64,000 nucleotides of DNA from Desertivirga brevis (GTDB lineage: Bacteria; Bacteroidota; Bacteroidia; Sphingobacteriales; Sphingobacteriaceae): assembly GCF_017355835.1 (NCBI RefSeq), contig NZ_JAFEWF010000002.1:124001-188000 (forward strand), given 5' to 3'. This document shows, in pieces, positions 54,346 to 63,131 of the stretch (positions are counted from its first letter, which is position 1; each line of letters opens with the position of its first letter). The notes under the pieces were generated by a model that saw only the letters and a list, made by a program, of their open reading frames with translations, did no database searches and was not told where the DNA came from. Made by a program: the position numbers and the translations under genes.

Positions 54346-54936
54346 ATGTACGAAAGTCTGCGGCAATACATTACCGAATATTCTTCCCTTAGTATCTCTG
54401 AAGAGGAGTTTTCCCTTATCAAGGAAGCTTTCAAACCCAAAAGATTAAGAAAAAGACAATATTTCCTTCAGGAGGGAGATGTTTGTAAGTATACCGGTTT
54501 TATTACAAAGGGCAGCATGCGGCAATATTCTGTAGATACTGCTGGCAACGAACATATCGTAAAGCTTAGCATTGAGAATTGGTGGGCCGGAGATTACGAG
54601 AGCTTCGTAATGCTTACACCCAGCAAATACAATATTGATGCGGTAGAAGATACCGAATTACTGATAACAACAAATGAAGCTATTCAGGAATTAAGATCCA
54701 GGGTACCTGCAATTAGCAAAATGATCCAGGTGATGGATCAAAGAGGTATGATCGCCGGACAGCGGAGAATGCATGCTTCAATAAGTCTGTCCGCTGAGGA
54801 AAGATATCTCGAGCTTGAGAACATTTATCCTGCCCTTTTACAGCGGTTTCCGCAAACTATGATAGCTTCTTACCTGGGTATAACGCCTGAAACGCTTAGC
54901 CGTATTCGCAAGCAACTGGTAACTAAGAAGGTTTAG
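54346..54936 (+). CDS. Crp/Fnr family transcriptional regulator
   Basis: A 196-residue regulator with an N-terminal cyclic-nucleotide-binding-type beta-roll (about 25-120, QYFLQEGDVCKYTGFITKG). A dimer helix and a short helix-turn-helix (MIASYLGITPETLSRIRKQL) follow. The recognition helix carries ETLSR, the E-x-x-S-R pattern by which FNR reads TTGA half-sites. Only one Cys is present, so an FNR-type iron-sulfur cluster is excluded. I chose ATG 54346 over a TTG five codons earlier. It lies 115 bp after the GAF gene. Confidence 0.88.
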   Translation: MYESLRQYITEYSSLSISEEEFSLIKEAFKPKRLRKRQYFLQEGDVCKYTGFITKGSMRQYSVDTAGNEHIVKLSIENWWAGDYESFVMLTPSKYNIDAVEDTELLITTNEAIQELRSRVPAISKMIQVMDQRGMIAGQRRMHASISLSAEERYLELENIYPALLQRFPQTMIASYLGITPETLSRIRKQLVTKKV

Positions 54937-54945
54937 AGCGAATTC

Positions 54946-55593
54946 TTATTTTATCACCAGATCAAGTTTAAGGTTTCCGTTAATAAACAATTCCGTTTCT
55001 TTTCTTTCAATCAAGTGGCGCACACCGGGACCGAGATTGAATTCGAAGCTTAGTACTTTGGCAATGGATTTTTGAATCCCCCAGGTAGCATAACCGCTCA
55101 TAAAAGCAGATTGACTTAATAAGTCAATATTTGTTTTAGTTTTGAAGTAATACCCTGCGCCCACACCAACAAAGTCGAATGCATTATTGTGGGTTTTTCT
55201 CTTTTTGGCCACCCTCTTTCCTACGTTGTAGTATTGCCTAAATTCAGTGGTCAGGCTAGGCATCCATGCTCTGGTAGTTTTTGACTCAAAGCTATACTTA
55301 TAGTAGTGGTTCCCGTCATAATACAGGTTAGAAGGCTCTGATTGGGAAGGATCAACAACAGTAAATTTCCCATAATGAGCAGACCCGGTAACAAAGTTAA
55401 GCGATGCTTCTGAATATAGAGTTGCGGTTGGATATAGTCGTTTTTCAAAGCTTGCCCCGGCTCCAAGGAGTTTAATTCCAGCTTTAAATTGATTGTCTTT
55501 TAATCCCTGATCCTGGGCTTTTAAGTTTAGGCCTGCGAACAAAGAAAAAATAAGTGTATAGCAGTAAATGTGAAAGGTTTTAGAATGTATCAT
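54946..55593 (-). CDS. putative outer-membrane protein (215 aa)
   Basis: A 215-residue protein with a Sec signal (FHIYCYTLIFSLFAGLNLKAQ, cleavage near LKAQ). Alternating strands follow: LYSEASLNFVTGSAHYGKF, VGVGAGYYFKTK and SFEFNLGPGVRHL. It ends in FINGNLKLDLVIK, as in small outer-membrane barrels. No family was identified. It is convergent with the Crp/Fnr gene, with 9 bp between them. Confidence 0.72.
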   Translation of the reverse strand: MIHSKTFHIYCYTLIFSLFAGLNLKAQDQGLKDNQFKAGIKLLGAGASFEKRLYPTATLYSEASLNFVTGSAHYGKFTVVDPSQSEPSNLYYDGNHYYKYSFESKTTRAWMPSLTTEFRQYYNVGKRVAKKRKTHNNAFDFVGVGAGYYFKTKTNIDLLSQSAFMSGYATWGIQKSIAKVLSFEFNLGPGVRHLIERKETELFINGNLKLDLVIK

Positions 55594-55713
55594 CAGCGTA
55601 AAATTAATAAAATTGTTGTAAGTAAAATTCAGTTATCTTGATTCTAGGGGGACTGCAATAACCTCAAAAATGTTGGATGCGGATTTAAGAACGTGACTTA
55701 ATATGGGCAATTT

Positions 55714-57564
55714 TTAAACCTCTGATAGTATCGCAAACGCTGCTTGCAAAGCGAGAACAAGCGTTTGAAGGTTAAAAGGTTTAGTAATGTAATCATTCAT
55801 TCCCGCCGAAAAACAAGCCTCTTTATCTTCCGGGAAAGCATTAGCGGTCATTGCGATGATATGAGGTTGTTTTAGGTCCATTTGCCGGATTCGTTTTGTG
55901 GTTTCTATTCCATCTAGTTCGGGCATTAATATATCCATCAGAACTACATCGTATTGCCGTGATTTAATGAGGTCAAGGCCTTCGCGGCCATTATTGGCGA
56001 GATCTGGGTTGTAACCTAGTTTATTCAACACCTTGAGCGCTAATTTCTGGTTGACCAAATTATCCTCCACAAGTAGTATATTTAAAGGATAGTGCAATGC
56101 AGTTTCCTCCGAAAGGACTTGGTCTTTGAAACGTTCCCGTTTATTCGCAACAACAGAACCTTCTTCTGTACTTGCCAAGCTTCCAACAGGGGCCTTTATG
56201 CTAAACTTGAATGTTGATCCAACGCCTTCTTCACTTTCAACAATAATTTCCCCTCCCATCATTTGTACCAATCGTTGGCAGATCACCAGCCCTAAACCCG
56301 TTCCCCCGTATTGCCGGGTGGTAGATGAGTCGACCTGCGAAAAAGCATTGAACAATTTATGCCGTTTACTTTCCGGGATGCCTATTCCTGTATCCTTAAC
56401 TTCGAAAGTTAGTTCGTTTTCGCCATTATTTTTTCTGTTAAACCCGACAGAAAGAATAACTCTTCCCTTTCTGGTGAATTTGAGGGAATTACTAAGGAGA
56501 TTTAATAGTACCTGCCTTAAACGAAGGCTATCCCCAATAACCGACTCGGGAGTACCGGGAGCTATTACATACAATAATTCTAGTCCTTTTTCTTCTGCAG
56601 TAAAGGCAAAAAGGTCAATGATATCTTCAATTGTATTGCGGATTTTGAACTCGATTGACTCAAGTTCCAGATTCCCTGATTCAATCTTCGAAAAGTCCAG
56701 AATGTCGTTGATTATCGCCAGGAGCGATTGACCACTATTGGCTACCGTGCCTACGTATTCCTGCTGTTCCTGATTCAAAGGACTTTCAGCAAGTAATGAG
56801 GTCATTCCAATAATTCCGTTCATCGGGGTACGGATTTCATGACTCATAGTAGCCAGAAATTCACTTTTTGCTTTATTTGCATCATCAGCCTTCTTCCGTT
56901 CCTTCTCCAACTCAATATTTAGCTTCTGAAGGTTCTCAGTTTGAAGCTTTAGCTCAGTAGATTTTTTCTCAAGTTCATCTGATTTGAGCTTTAATTCAGC
57001 ATACAGAACTTCCGCCGAGTTCTTTTCACTTCTTAGAATGGCGTTAAATTTCCTTTCTGATCGTACACTCAAGTAAGAGATAACACTACTTAATATTACG
57101 GCAGTTATAGTATTGAGATAAAAGTTAGAAGTGTATTGCTCTGCCGAGATGTTCTGCCATGAACTGTACTCAGGGACAAGAAATACGCAAGTACAAAAGC
57201 ATATTATCGTAAGGAGTGAGAGGGCAAGTATTTCTTTATTGAAGTTTTTCTTATTCTCAACAAAGAATGGGATGGAAAAAAGAAGCGGCAGAAAGAATAC
57301 ATACCCTCCAATTTTGAGGCCTTCTGCAAAGCAAGAGAGCAGAAGGTGTAAGTTCACTAACACAACAATAAGAAACTTGGTGTATTTTACCTTGCCTTCT
57401 TTAATTGCAAATAGCAAGATACCGCCAAAAAACATAAAACCGGCGAGAATAGCTGCAGAAATATATAAGCCCTGGATAATATTAAAAGCAAGGATAACAG
57501 CACAATTAAGTTCTGTTACCAACCCTACCTGAATAGTACGGTCATAAATTTGTTTGGTATTCAT
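55714..57564 (-). CDS. hybrid sensor histidine kinase/response regulator
   Basis: A 616-residue membrane kinase. Five or six N-terminal helices span residues 18-165, and a coiled coil rich in Glu/Lys spans about 180-235. HisKA has His242 in [17 protein letters not shown]. HATPase_c has [19 protein letters not shown] and [15 protein letters not shown]-terminal receiver (about 494-612) has Asp544 in [12 protein letters not shown]. No DNA-binding output is attached, so the signal must pass to another protein. The input is unknown, with no periplasmic domain of note. It is monocistronic. Confidence 0.92.
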   Translation of the reverse strand: MNTKQIYDRTIQVGLVTELNCAVILAFNIIQGLYISAAILAGFMFFGGILLFAIKEGKVKYTKFLIVVLVNLHLLLSCFAEGLKIGGYVFFLPLLFSIPFFVENKKNFNKEILALSLLTIICFCTCVFLVPEYSSWQNISAEQYTSNFYLNTITAVILSSVISYLSVRSERKFNAILRSEKNSAEVLYAELKLKSDELEKKSTELKLQTENLQKLNIELEKERKKADDANKAKSEFLATMSHEIRTPMNGIIGMTSLLAESPLNQEQQEYVGTVANSGQSLLAIINDILDFSKIESGNLELESIEFKIRNTIEDIIDLFAFTAEEKGLELLYVIAPGTPESVIGDSLRLRQVLLNLLSNSLKFTRKGRVILSVGFNRKNNGENELTFEVKDTGIGIPESKRHKLFNAFSQVDSSTTRQYGGTGLGLVICQRLVQMMGGEIIVESEEGVGSTFKFSIKAPVGSLASTEEGSVVANKRERFKDQVLSEETALHYPLNILLVEDNLVNQKLALKVLNKLGYNPDLANNGREGLDLIKSRQYDVVLMDILMPELDGIETTKRIRQMDLKQPHIIAMTANAFPEDKEACFSAGMNDYITKPFNLQTLVLALQAAFAILSEV

Positions 57565-57713
57565 AATGCAACAATCGTCCCGCCATCCAGTCTCATTTGA
57601 GCTGAAAAATAATATCTCCCCTTTTATTTCTGCGGCTTAAACAAAGATATTCGTTTAGCGCTAACCCTGTTGCTTATGTAGATAAAATTTTTGTAAAAGA
57701 TAAAAGTTTTATC

Positions 57714-58322
57714 TTATTGCATCTGGCCGACCTTTATAGGTTCTTCCGCTGCTCTATTACATGCGTAGCTTAATATCGTAATACTATTATTTTCTCTACT
57801 GTATTGAAGTTTAATCCAACCATAATAGTTTTTTCCGTCTACCATTAAGCGTATTCCCATTGTTTTAGGAGCGCCATCGCTCCAGCGAGCAATGAAGGTA
57901 GTGTTAGGTTCATGCCTTAGGGCAAGAAGTCCATTTTTAGAATCCCAGGAATGTTCTTCAGGTAATGATTCAGAAATAATTTCTTCTGCAGAGTAGGACA
58001 TAAGGTTCATACAATCGAAGAGTGGATTGTGAGTAAGCTTTATTTCTATCATCTTATGGTTCCCGAGATTCTTTACAAAGAATCCTTTAAGGCTATCCAT
58101 ATCCGTTTTATACTTATCCTTATATATTTCAAAGTCATACGCCCCATCCTCATTGATATCCAATTTAAGACCAGATGTCTGATTGAAATTAAGGGTACTG
58201 TTAATTTCTTTATAGTGGATGCCCTTTTGCTTTTCTAAGGGAGTTTCATTTTCTTTTTTGCAATGAGCATTAAAAAGTCCTATTAAGGTTACAAATGCAG
58301 CTAAGCGAAACAATTTAAACAT
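57714..58322 (-). CDS. lipoprotein of unknown function with EF-hand-like motif
   Basis: A 202-residue protein with a lipoprotein signal (LAAFVTLIGLFNAHCKKE). The mature part contains KLDINEDGAYDFEIYKD, a dockerin/EF-hand-like calcium loop common in Bacteroidota surface proteins. A beta-rich end follows (KNYYGWIKLQYSRENNS and ITILSYACNRAAEEPI). The pattern occurs in uncharacterised surface lipoproteins. Function unknown. Confidence 0.75.
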   Translation of the reverse strand: MFKLFRLAAFVTLIGLFNAHCKKENETPLEKQKGIHYKEINSTLNFNQTSGLKLDINEDGAYDFEIYKDKYKTDMDSLKGFFVKNLGNHKMIEIKLTHNPLFDCMNLMSYSAEEIISESLPEEHSWDSKNGLLALRHEPNTTFIARWSDGAPKTMGIRLMVDGKNYYGWIKLQYSRENNSITILSYACNRAAEEPIKVGQMQ

Positions 58323-58395
58323 ATGACCTTTACGGAAGCAGAGAGGTTTCTGCTACACAGATACTAAATCGTTCTGATTGGGGTTTTCGTGATGC

Positions 58396-59322
58396 TTATT
58401 GCGGGAATGGAAAGGGATTCTTCTCCTTCGGCTTTTTCTCCTTTGTGTTACTCTCTTGTCCTGACTTTTCAAGTATTTCTGCTGCTTTTTCCAGAAGTCT
58501 CTTTCCCTCATAGCCTAAAATTTCTTCCCAACGGTAATGCTCGTTATCTATGTCAGCATTGCTGAAATTGAAATCTCGATGGTCGGATTTTCCATCAGCA
58601 TAATTCCATGCACCAATTATCTCTGCTGGACTAAAATTTTTTGTATTAGCGGTCTCGTACCCTGTAATGCCTAGGTTTTTTATTACGTGAAGAGAACAAG
58701 TTACGAATAAAAGTGTGCCATCAGGAACGTCAATATTTATAAAGAACTCCTGTGCTTCTAGTATACCACCGGAGCCAAAAGTAAAATCCTTACAGTTTAA
58801 GAAACGCATTCTCTCGTGCCGGAAATTAACGGCGAAGCATAAAAACCTAATGATGAGGTCAGTATACGGAGGAACGTTCTTTATATTCTTCTCCCGTAAC
58901 ACGTTGTCGATATTAACCCTGATACGGCTATCTGGAAGTAGTTCGGCCTTTGGCCTAACGCTCATTACCTCGCTTAGGATAGAAAATTCGTTAAGTTGGA
59001 AACCTATCAAATTTGAGAGGTCTCCATCGTGGAGGTCTCTTCTGCCAGCCGTAGCACTCTTACTTTCATGGATACATTTTCTAAGACTTCCAGCGAAGCG
59101 AGTATACATCCTTGTATCGAATTTGCAATTCAAGGGAAGAAATAGTTCGCGTATAATTTTACCCGATGTGCTGGCGATCCCTTTTTCCAGAGCGCTAATA
59201 TGAGAAGAAACAGTGTTTTCATAGGAACCGGGTGCCGCTTGCACAACCTCGATACCTAAAAATTCTCTACTGACAACTTTGCCAATCTTCCCTTTGAGTT
59301 TGTTTTTCTTAAAAGTTCCCAT
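58396..59322 (-). CDS. hypothetical protein (308 aa)
   Basis: A 308-residue soluble protein starting MGTFKKNKLKGKIGKVVSRE. That start weakly resembles a family of Bacteroidota proteins of unknown function that begin with MG..GK.G.VV (possibly DUF6266). The middle has beta-like segments (VPDGTLLFVTCSLHVIKNLG), and the end is a Lys/Glu/Pro-rich tail (TKEKKPKEKNPFPFPQ). No signal, membrane segment or catalytic motif was seen. An unusual 11-bp repeat array with inverted arms lies 90-206 bp upstream. Confidence 0.75.
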   Translation of the reverse strand: MGTFKKNKLKGKIGKVVSREFLGIEVVQAAPGSYENTVSSHISALEKGIASTSGKIIRELFLPLNCKFDTRMYTRFAGSLRKCIHESKSATAGRRDLHDGDLSNLIGFQLNEFSILSEVMSVRPKAELLPDSRIRVNIDNVLREKNIKNVPPYTDLIIRFLCFAVNFRHERMRFLNCKDFTFGSGGILEAQEFFINIDVPDGTLLFVTCSLHVIKNLGITGYETANTKNFSPAEIIGAWNYADGKSDHRDFNFSNADIDNEHYRWEEILGYEGKRLLEKAAEILEKSGQESNTKEKKPKEKNPFPFPQ

Positions 59323-59411
59323 AGCAGGTTTGGTTAATTGGGATGGAAGTTAATAGCCTTGGTTTAAGTAGAAAATGACGTGAAACATTTTTTAAGGAAC
59401 TTCGGTGACGG

Positions 59412-59528
59412 GTCTTTTTTCAGCTCATAATGATTCTGCAATAAATCCATAGCAAGTCTATACTTTTTAACGAATCTATAGACTCACTACGGACTCATTA
59501 TAGACTCACTATGGACTGAAAAAAGATC
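59412..59528. repeat. nested inverted-repeat element
   Basis: Two pairs of inverted arms lie in 117 bp. GTCTTTTTTCAG (59412-59423) faces CTGAAAAAAGA (59516-59526). CCATAGCAAGTCTATA (59447-59462) faces TATAGACTCACTATGG (59499-59514, 14 of 16 bases). The element lies between the 308-aa gene and the DUF1349 gene, both on the minus strand. Confidence 0.6.
59478..59521. repeat. 11-bp phased tandem repeat
   Basis: Four consecutive 11-bp units follow the consensus ATrGACTCAyT: ATAGACTCACT, ACGGACTCATT, ATAGACTCACT and the diverged ATGGACTGAAA. The period is close to one helical turn, so the units face the same side of the DNA. Confidence 0.7.
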
Positions 59529-59559
59529 TGCTTTGCTCGTAAAGGTTTTTCTTGATAGG

Positions 59560-60207
59560 CTATTGGTGGTTTTTAAGCCATTCCAGTCGTCTTTGATCTG
59601 GGAGGTGCTTCACCGAAAAGTTCTCAAACTTCGCCTCGAAACCGTTTCCATCAGGCGATGCAGCCATTAACCCTACCATCACCGGTGTATTGTCCTGCAA
59701 AGGAGCATTTCTTGTCATTACGTAATTCTTATCGTCGAAGGAGTAGAAAATCTCTACCGCATCTAATCTGCGAACTACTTTAATCCATATAAAAGGAGGT
59801 ACACGATCTAAAGGGGTTACACTCCAGTCGCTCTTGTCGTGTGTTACTACGGTACTTATGTTGAATTTGCCATCGACGAACTCAACACCGGTTTTTATGT
59901 AGTGCTTATGGTCTATGCGCACCATCAGTCCCATTTGATCAAAGCGGGCCTTGTAAGCACCTGTAAGTTTAACCTTCGCCTCGAATTCACCTCCGTAATT
60001 ACCGTAATAGAAAGGAGCATCATCAACAGTAAACCCATAGTGAGAAATTCGCCAGTAGTCACTTTTCGGTGTCACCTGCATTATTAAACTGTTGTTTTTA
60101 ATCTCCCAACGTTCCGGCTCATTGAACCAGTGCATTTTTTCAAGGCTTTGTGCTTTCATCTTGGTAAGGCTAAGAAGCAGGGCTAATGTGAAAATAAGTA
60201 GTTTCAT
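59560..60207 (-). CDS. DUF1349 domain secreted protein
   Basis: A 215-residue protein with a Sec signal (MKLLIFTLALLLSLTKMKAQ). A DUF1349 domain of the concanavalin-like lectin/glucanase fold follows, with TPKSDYWRISHYGFTVDD, ARFDQMGLMVRIDHKHYIK and VGLMAASPDGNGFEAKFENF. Such proteins may bind or act on carbohydrate. It is divergent from the LuxR regulator, 107 bp away. Activity is unproven. Confidence 0.88.
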   Translation of the reverse strand: MKLLIFTLALLLSLTKMKAQSLEKMHWFNEPERWEIKNNSLIMQVTPKSDYWRISHYGFTVDDAPFYYGNYGGEFEAKVKLTGAYKARFDQMGLMVRIDHKHYIKTGVEFVDGKFNISTVVTHDKSDWSVTPLDRVPPFIWIKVVRRLDAVEIFYSFDDKNYVMTRNAPLQDNTPVMVGLMAASPDGNGFEAKFENFSVKHLPDQRRLEWLKNHQ

Positions 60208-60314
60208 TAATTTTTTGTTTCCAATTACAAACCTTAAATGTTGTAATGCTTGTATGTTCGCAATTTATCCTGCATTTTGCGGAGAGTCAATGGTTATTAA
60301 TAGCCACTTCCGAA

Positions 60315-61076
60315 ATGGAAAACATTCGCAAATTTCTTGATAGCAAACTGCTGTCTCAATCTTTCAAGGTTTCTGGAGAACTCGAAGCTCAACTAAATAA
60401 TGCTAAGCTTATTGCCGAGCTGTACGCAAGGCTTGAGAACTGCATCAGTGTGTTGAGCGATATGAAAGCCAGAAAAAGTTATATTTATTATGGTGGTGTC
60501 GCTGATCAGTTGGGCCTCCTGAAAAAGGAAACTGAGATCAGTTCTATTTGGGAAGATGAATTATTAGGTCGTGTACATGCAGATGATCTTCAAAAGAAAT
60601 ATAGGTTAGAGTTTCAATTCTTTCAGTTGTTGAACACTATTGATGTTGCTGCGCGTGCGGATTACAGAGTGGTAACCAAGCTCAGAACCCGTAACAAAGA
60701 AGGCAAACATGTATTGCTCGAACACCGCCTACTGTACCTCAGTAGTTCCGAAGAAGGAAGCGCATGGCTGGCGCTCTGTTTGTATAATAAGCTTTATGAT
60801 CACCCAGGATTTGAGGTACCTAAAGGGGTGATATTGAATACACGCACCGGGACGATAGTTGATCCTGGAGAACCTGACTTTAGTGAAATACTTACCCTGC
60901 GGGAGAAAGAGGTGCTGCAGTTGATAAAGCTGGGAAGAAGAAGCAAAGAAATTGCTGAAAAGCTATCCCTAAGTCTTCATACCGTTAACCGCCACCGGCA
61001 AAATATATTCCAGAAGTTGAATGTGACCAATGCACTGGAAGCTTGCAGAGTTGCTGATGGAGCAGGAATGTTTTGA
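60315..61076 (+). CDS. LuxR-type helix-turn-helix transcriptional regulator
   Basis: A 253-residue regulator with an N-terminal PAS-like sensing part (about 45-175, SYIYYGGVADQLGLLKKETE). A C-terminal LuxR/GerE helix-turn-helix follows (about 190-250, LTLREKEVLQLIKLGRRSKE and IAEKLSLSLHTVNRHRQNIF). No receiver domain is present. I chose ATG 60315 (MENIRKFLDS), since upstream codons do not extend the domain. It lies before the FecI/FecR/SusC module and may control it or the divergent DUF1349 gene. Confidence 0.87.
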   Translation: MENIRKFLDSKLLSQSFKVSGELEAQLNNAKLIAELYARLENCISVLSDMKARKSYIYYGGVADQLGLLKKETEISSIWEDELLGRVHADDLQKKYRLEFQFFQLLNTIDVAARADYRVVTKLRTRNKEGKHVLLEHRLLYLSSSEEGSAWLALCLYNKLYDHPGFEVPKGVILNTRTGTIVDPGEPDFSEILTLREKEVLQLIKLGRRSKEIAEKLSLSLHTVNRHRQNIFQKLNVTNALEACRVADGAGMF

Positions 61077-61091
61077 TGCATGGAGCATCAA
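61073..61091 (+). terminator. possible weak terminator after the LuxR gene
   Basis: TTGATGC pairs with GCATCAA around a five-base loop and overlaps the LuxR stop codon. Only a short T-poor tail follows. Confidence 0.3.
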
Positions 61092-61168
61092 GTTCTGTAA
61101 TTGTTGCCGAAATCACGGAATAAAGATAACATAAATCGTTTTAGCCTTTCTTTTTATCCTATTTTATT

Positions 61169-61176
61169 TATATTTG
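61169..61176 (+). promoter_or_regulatory. candidate -7 box for the fecI-like gene
   Basis: TATATTTG matches TAnnTTTG 31 nt before the sigma-factor ATG. A TTTC 18 bp upstream approximates the -33 element. Confidence 0.4.
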
Positions 61177-61207
61177 TTATAGTTGTAATACTAACCAATT
61201 TATCCTG

Positions 61208-61783
61208 ATGCAACTTTACGGTCAATTTACAGATTTGGAACTGGCGGGACTGCTGTCTGAAGGCGACAAGGAGGCATTCAGGGAGATCTATATCCGCTAT
61301 TGGAATAAGCTTTATGTTATTGCCCGTAATCGCCTAAAAAATTCTGCGGAGGCAGAGGAAGTTGTGCAGGACATCTTCTGCAACCTTTGGAGGAAGCGCC
61401 AATCATTCACACTCATAAAAGGATTCAGTAACTATTTTGCGGTTGCCGTAAAGTTTACGGTGATCGATCTACTTGCCAAAAAGGCCAGGCAGATCAATTA
61501 CGAGAGAGAAGCGTGGTATAGTTTCTCTGAAAACGATAATTCAACAATTCAAACCATAGAGCTCAATGAGCTCGAAAAGCAACTCCAGGAAAGTATACTT
61601 TTGCTTCCTGAAAAATGCCGGATTGTATTTAAACTTAGATACGAGAAAGGCTATAGTCAAAATCAGATATCACTTGAATTAAATATTTCTGAAAAAACCG
61701 TTGAGGCACATTTGGCAAAAGCAAGAAAAACTTTGAGAGGTGCATTAGGCTCAGGTCTTGTTTTACTCATTTCTTTACTATAA
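61208..61783 (+). CDS. FecI-like ECF sigma factor
   Basis: A 191-residue ECF sigma factor. Region 2 lies about 24-90 (FREIYIRYWNKLYVIARNRL, AEEVVQDIFCNLWRKR). Region 4 lies about 125-178 (LLPEKCRIVFKLRYEKGYSQ, ISEKTVEAHLAKARKTLR). It precedes a FecR-type anti-sigma and a SusC receptor, the usual Bacteroidota arrangement in which a substrate at the receptor releases the sigma factor. A hydrophobic C-terminal end (GSGLVLLISLL) is a little unusual. Confidence 0.93.
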   Translation: MQLYGQFTDLELAGLLSEGDKEAFREIYIRYWNKLYVIARNRLKNSAEAEEVVQDIFCNLWRKRQSFTLIKGFSNYFAVAVKFTVIDLLAKKARQINYEREAWYSFSENDNSTIQTIELNELEKQLQESILLLPEKCRIVFKLRYEKGYSQNQISLELNISEKTVEAHLAKARKTLRGALGSGLVLLISLL

Positions 61784-61874
61784 TTCGGTACCCTTAAATT
61801 TTTTTTTAAAAAAATATCCTTCAGCACTAAGGGATTAGTGCCAGGTGATCGGCTACTTAATAAACAGCCATCAA

Positions 61875-63017
61875 ATGACCGGTCAGGAAAAAGAAAGATA
61901 CATTCAGGAGCTCGCCAAAAAATGGCAGGAGGGGACCATTTCTGAGCAAGAAAAGCTGGAGTTTGAGAACTGGTATAATGAATTTGATGACACCTATCTT
62001 GAACTTACGGACGAAACCCCTTCAGCCCTCGAGCAGAGGATGTATCAAAATATTGTGGCGCGTGAGGGGATAGAAAATAAACGCAAACACTCTTTAACTC
62101 CTTATCTTATTCCTGTTGCAGCTGCGATTACCGTTATTTTCCTTGGCTTTGCCTTATATCTATTCAATAAAAACGAATCCTCATCCCAATATGTAGCTGT
62201 TTCTAAAAAAATCGTTCCGGGAGGTAATAAGGCTACCTTGAAGCTATCCGACGGGAGAGAGATCGTGCTGGATGATGCAAAACAAGGAGTTCTGGCAGAA
62301 CTGGGAAATATTTCTATAAGAAAAGACCAGGATGGACAGGTTATTTATACTGTATTACCATCTGATAAAGGGAATTTTGCTTCAAAAGCAAGCTACAATA
62401 CCATCAGTACTCCTAGAGGAGGCCAATTTCAGATTGAGCTACCCGACGGAACTAAAGTTTGGTTGAATGCGGCATCATCGTTAGTATTTCCGACTCAATT
62501 CAATGGTAGTCAACGAAGGGTAAGTCTAAAAGGCGAGGCTTATTTCGAGGTTGCTAAGAATAAAGTAAAGCCCTTTCTGGTAGACGTAAATAAGAGTACA
62601 GTGGAAGTGCTTGGTACCCACTTCAATATTATGGGGTATGATGACGAGAGTAGTACGAATACCACGTTACTTGAAGGGTCGGTGAAAGTAAGTTCTGGAA
62701 GTAGAACCAAGCTGTTAACCCCTGGGACAGAAGCAAGGGTAAATGGGGATATCACGGTTCATGAGGTAGACCCATCTGTGTCTGTTGCCTGGAAGAATGG
62801 CCTTTTCGTATTCAATAACGAAAGCCTTGAGAGTATTATGAGAAAGTTGTCGAGATGGTATGACGTAGACATCGATATCAAAGGAAACATCGGGCAGAAA
62901 CATTTTGGCGGTACAGTATCGCGATTTGAGGACATTAAAGATGTGCTTAAAATAATAGAACTAACCGAAGTAATTCATTTCAAGATAGAAGAAAGGAGGA
63001 TAATTGTTATGCCGTAA
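61875..63017 (+). CDS. FecR-family anti-sigma factor
   Basis: A 380-residue single-pass membrane protein. The cytoplasmic N-terminal part (1-70, KKWQEGTISEQEKLEFENWY) should hold the FecI sigma factor. A helix lies at about 77-97. The periplasmic FecR domain follows (about 175-285, TPRGGQFQIELPDGTKVWLN, FPTQFNGSQRRVSLKGEAYF). A C-terminal DUF4974/STN-like domain has FVFNNESLESIMRKLSRWYD. I chose ATG 61875; a GTG ten codons upstream is an alternative. It links the SusC receptor to FecI. Confidence 0.93.
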   Translation: MTGQEKERYIQELAKKWQEGTISEQEKLEFENWYNEFDDTYLELTDETPSALEQRMYQNIVAREGIENKRKHSLTPYLIPVAAAITVIFLGFALYLFNKNESSSQYVAVSKKIVPGGNKATLKLSDGREIVLDDAKQGVLAELGNISIRKDQDGQVIYTVLPSDKGNFASKASYNTISTPRGGQFQIELPDGTKVWLNAASSLVFPTQFNGSQRRVSLKGEAYFEVAKNKVKPFLVDVNKSTVEVLGTHFNIMGYDDESSTNTTLLEGSVKVSSGSRTKLLTPGTEARVNGDITVHEVDPSVSVAWKNGLFVFNNESLESIMRKLSRWYDVDIDIKGNIGQKHFGGTVSRFEDIKDVLKIIELTEVIHFKIEERRIIVMP

Positions 63018-63049
63018 AAAAGCTGACAATCTATTTTTTATTGAAAAAG

Positions 63050-63078
63050 TACCAGGGCGATTAGGCCCGCACCTGGTA
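63050..63078 (+). promoter_or_regulatory. hairpin in the fecR-susC gap
   Basis: TACCAGG pairs with CCTGGTA, with an inner GCG/CGC pairing past one bulged base. No T run follows, so it may be a processing or stability structure, not a terminator. A second small hairpin (TATTGG/CCAATA) lies at 63094-63108. Confidence 0.35.
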
Positions 63079-63131
63079 TCAGACTAATCAAGATATTGGC
63101 TCCCAATACCTTATAATTAAACCTCATTCAA

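Noticed and set aside
54946..55593. calling this barrel-like protein a type IX secretion component
   Set aside because: Only a signal peptide and strand pattern are visible; no T9SS-specific motif supports it.
56126..56731. 201-residue plus-strand frame inside the hybrid kinase gene
   Set aside because: It is the opposite strand of well-conserved HisKA and HATPase coding sequence, with Ser/Pro-rich shadow composition.
58715..59203. 162-residue plus-strand frame inside the 308-aa gene
   Set aside because: It is antisense to a longer frame with normal composition and has a low-complexity Ser/Leu pattern typical of shadows.
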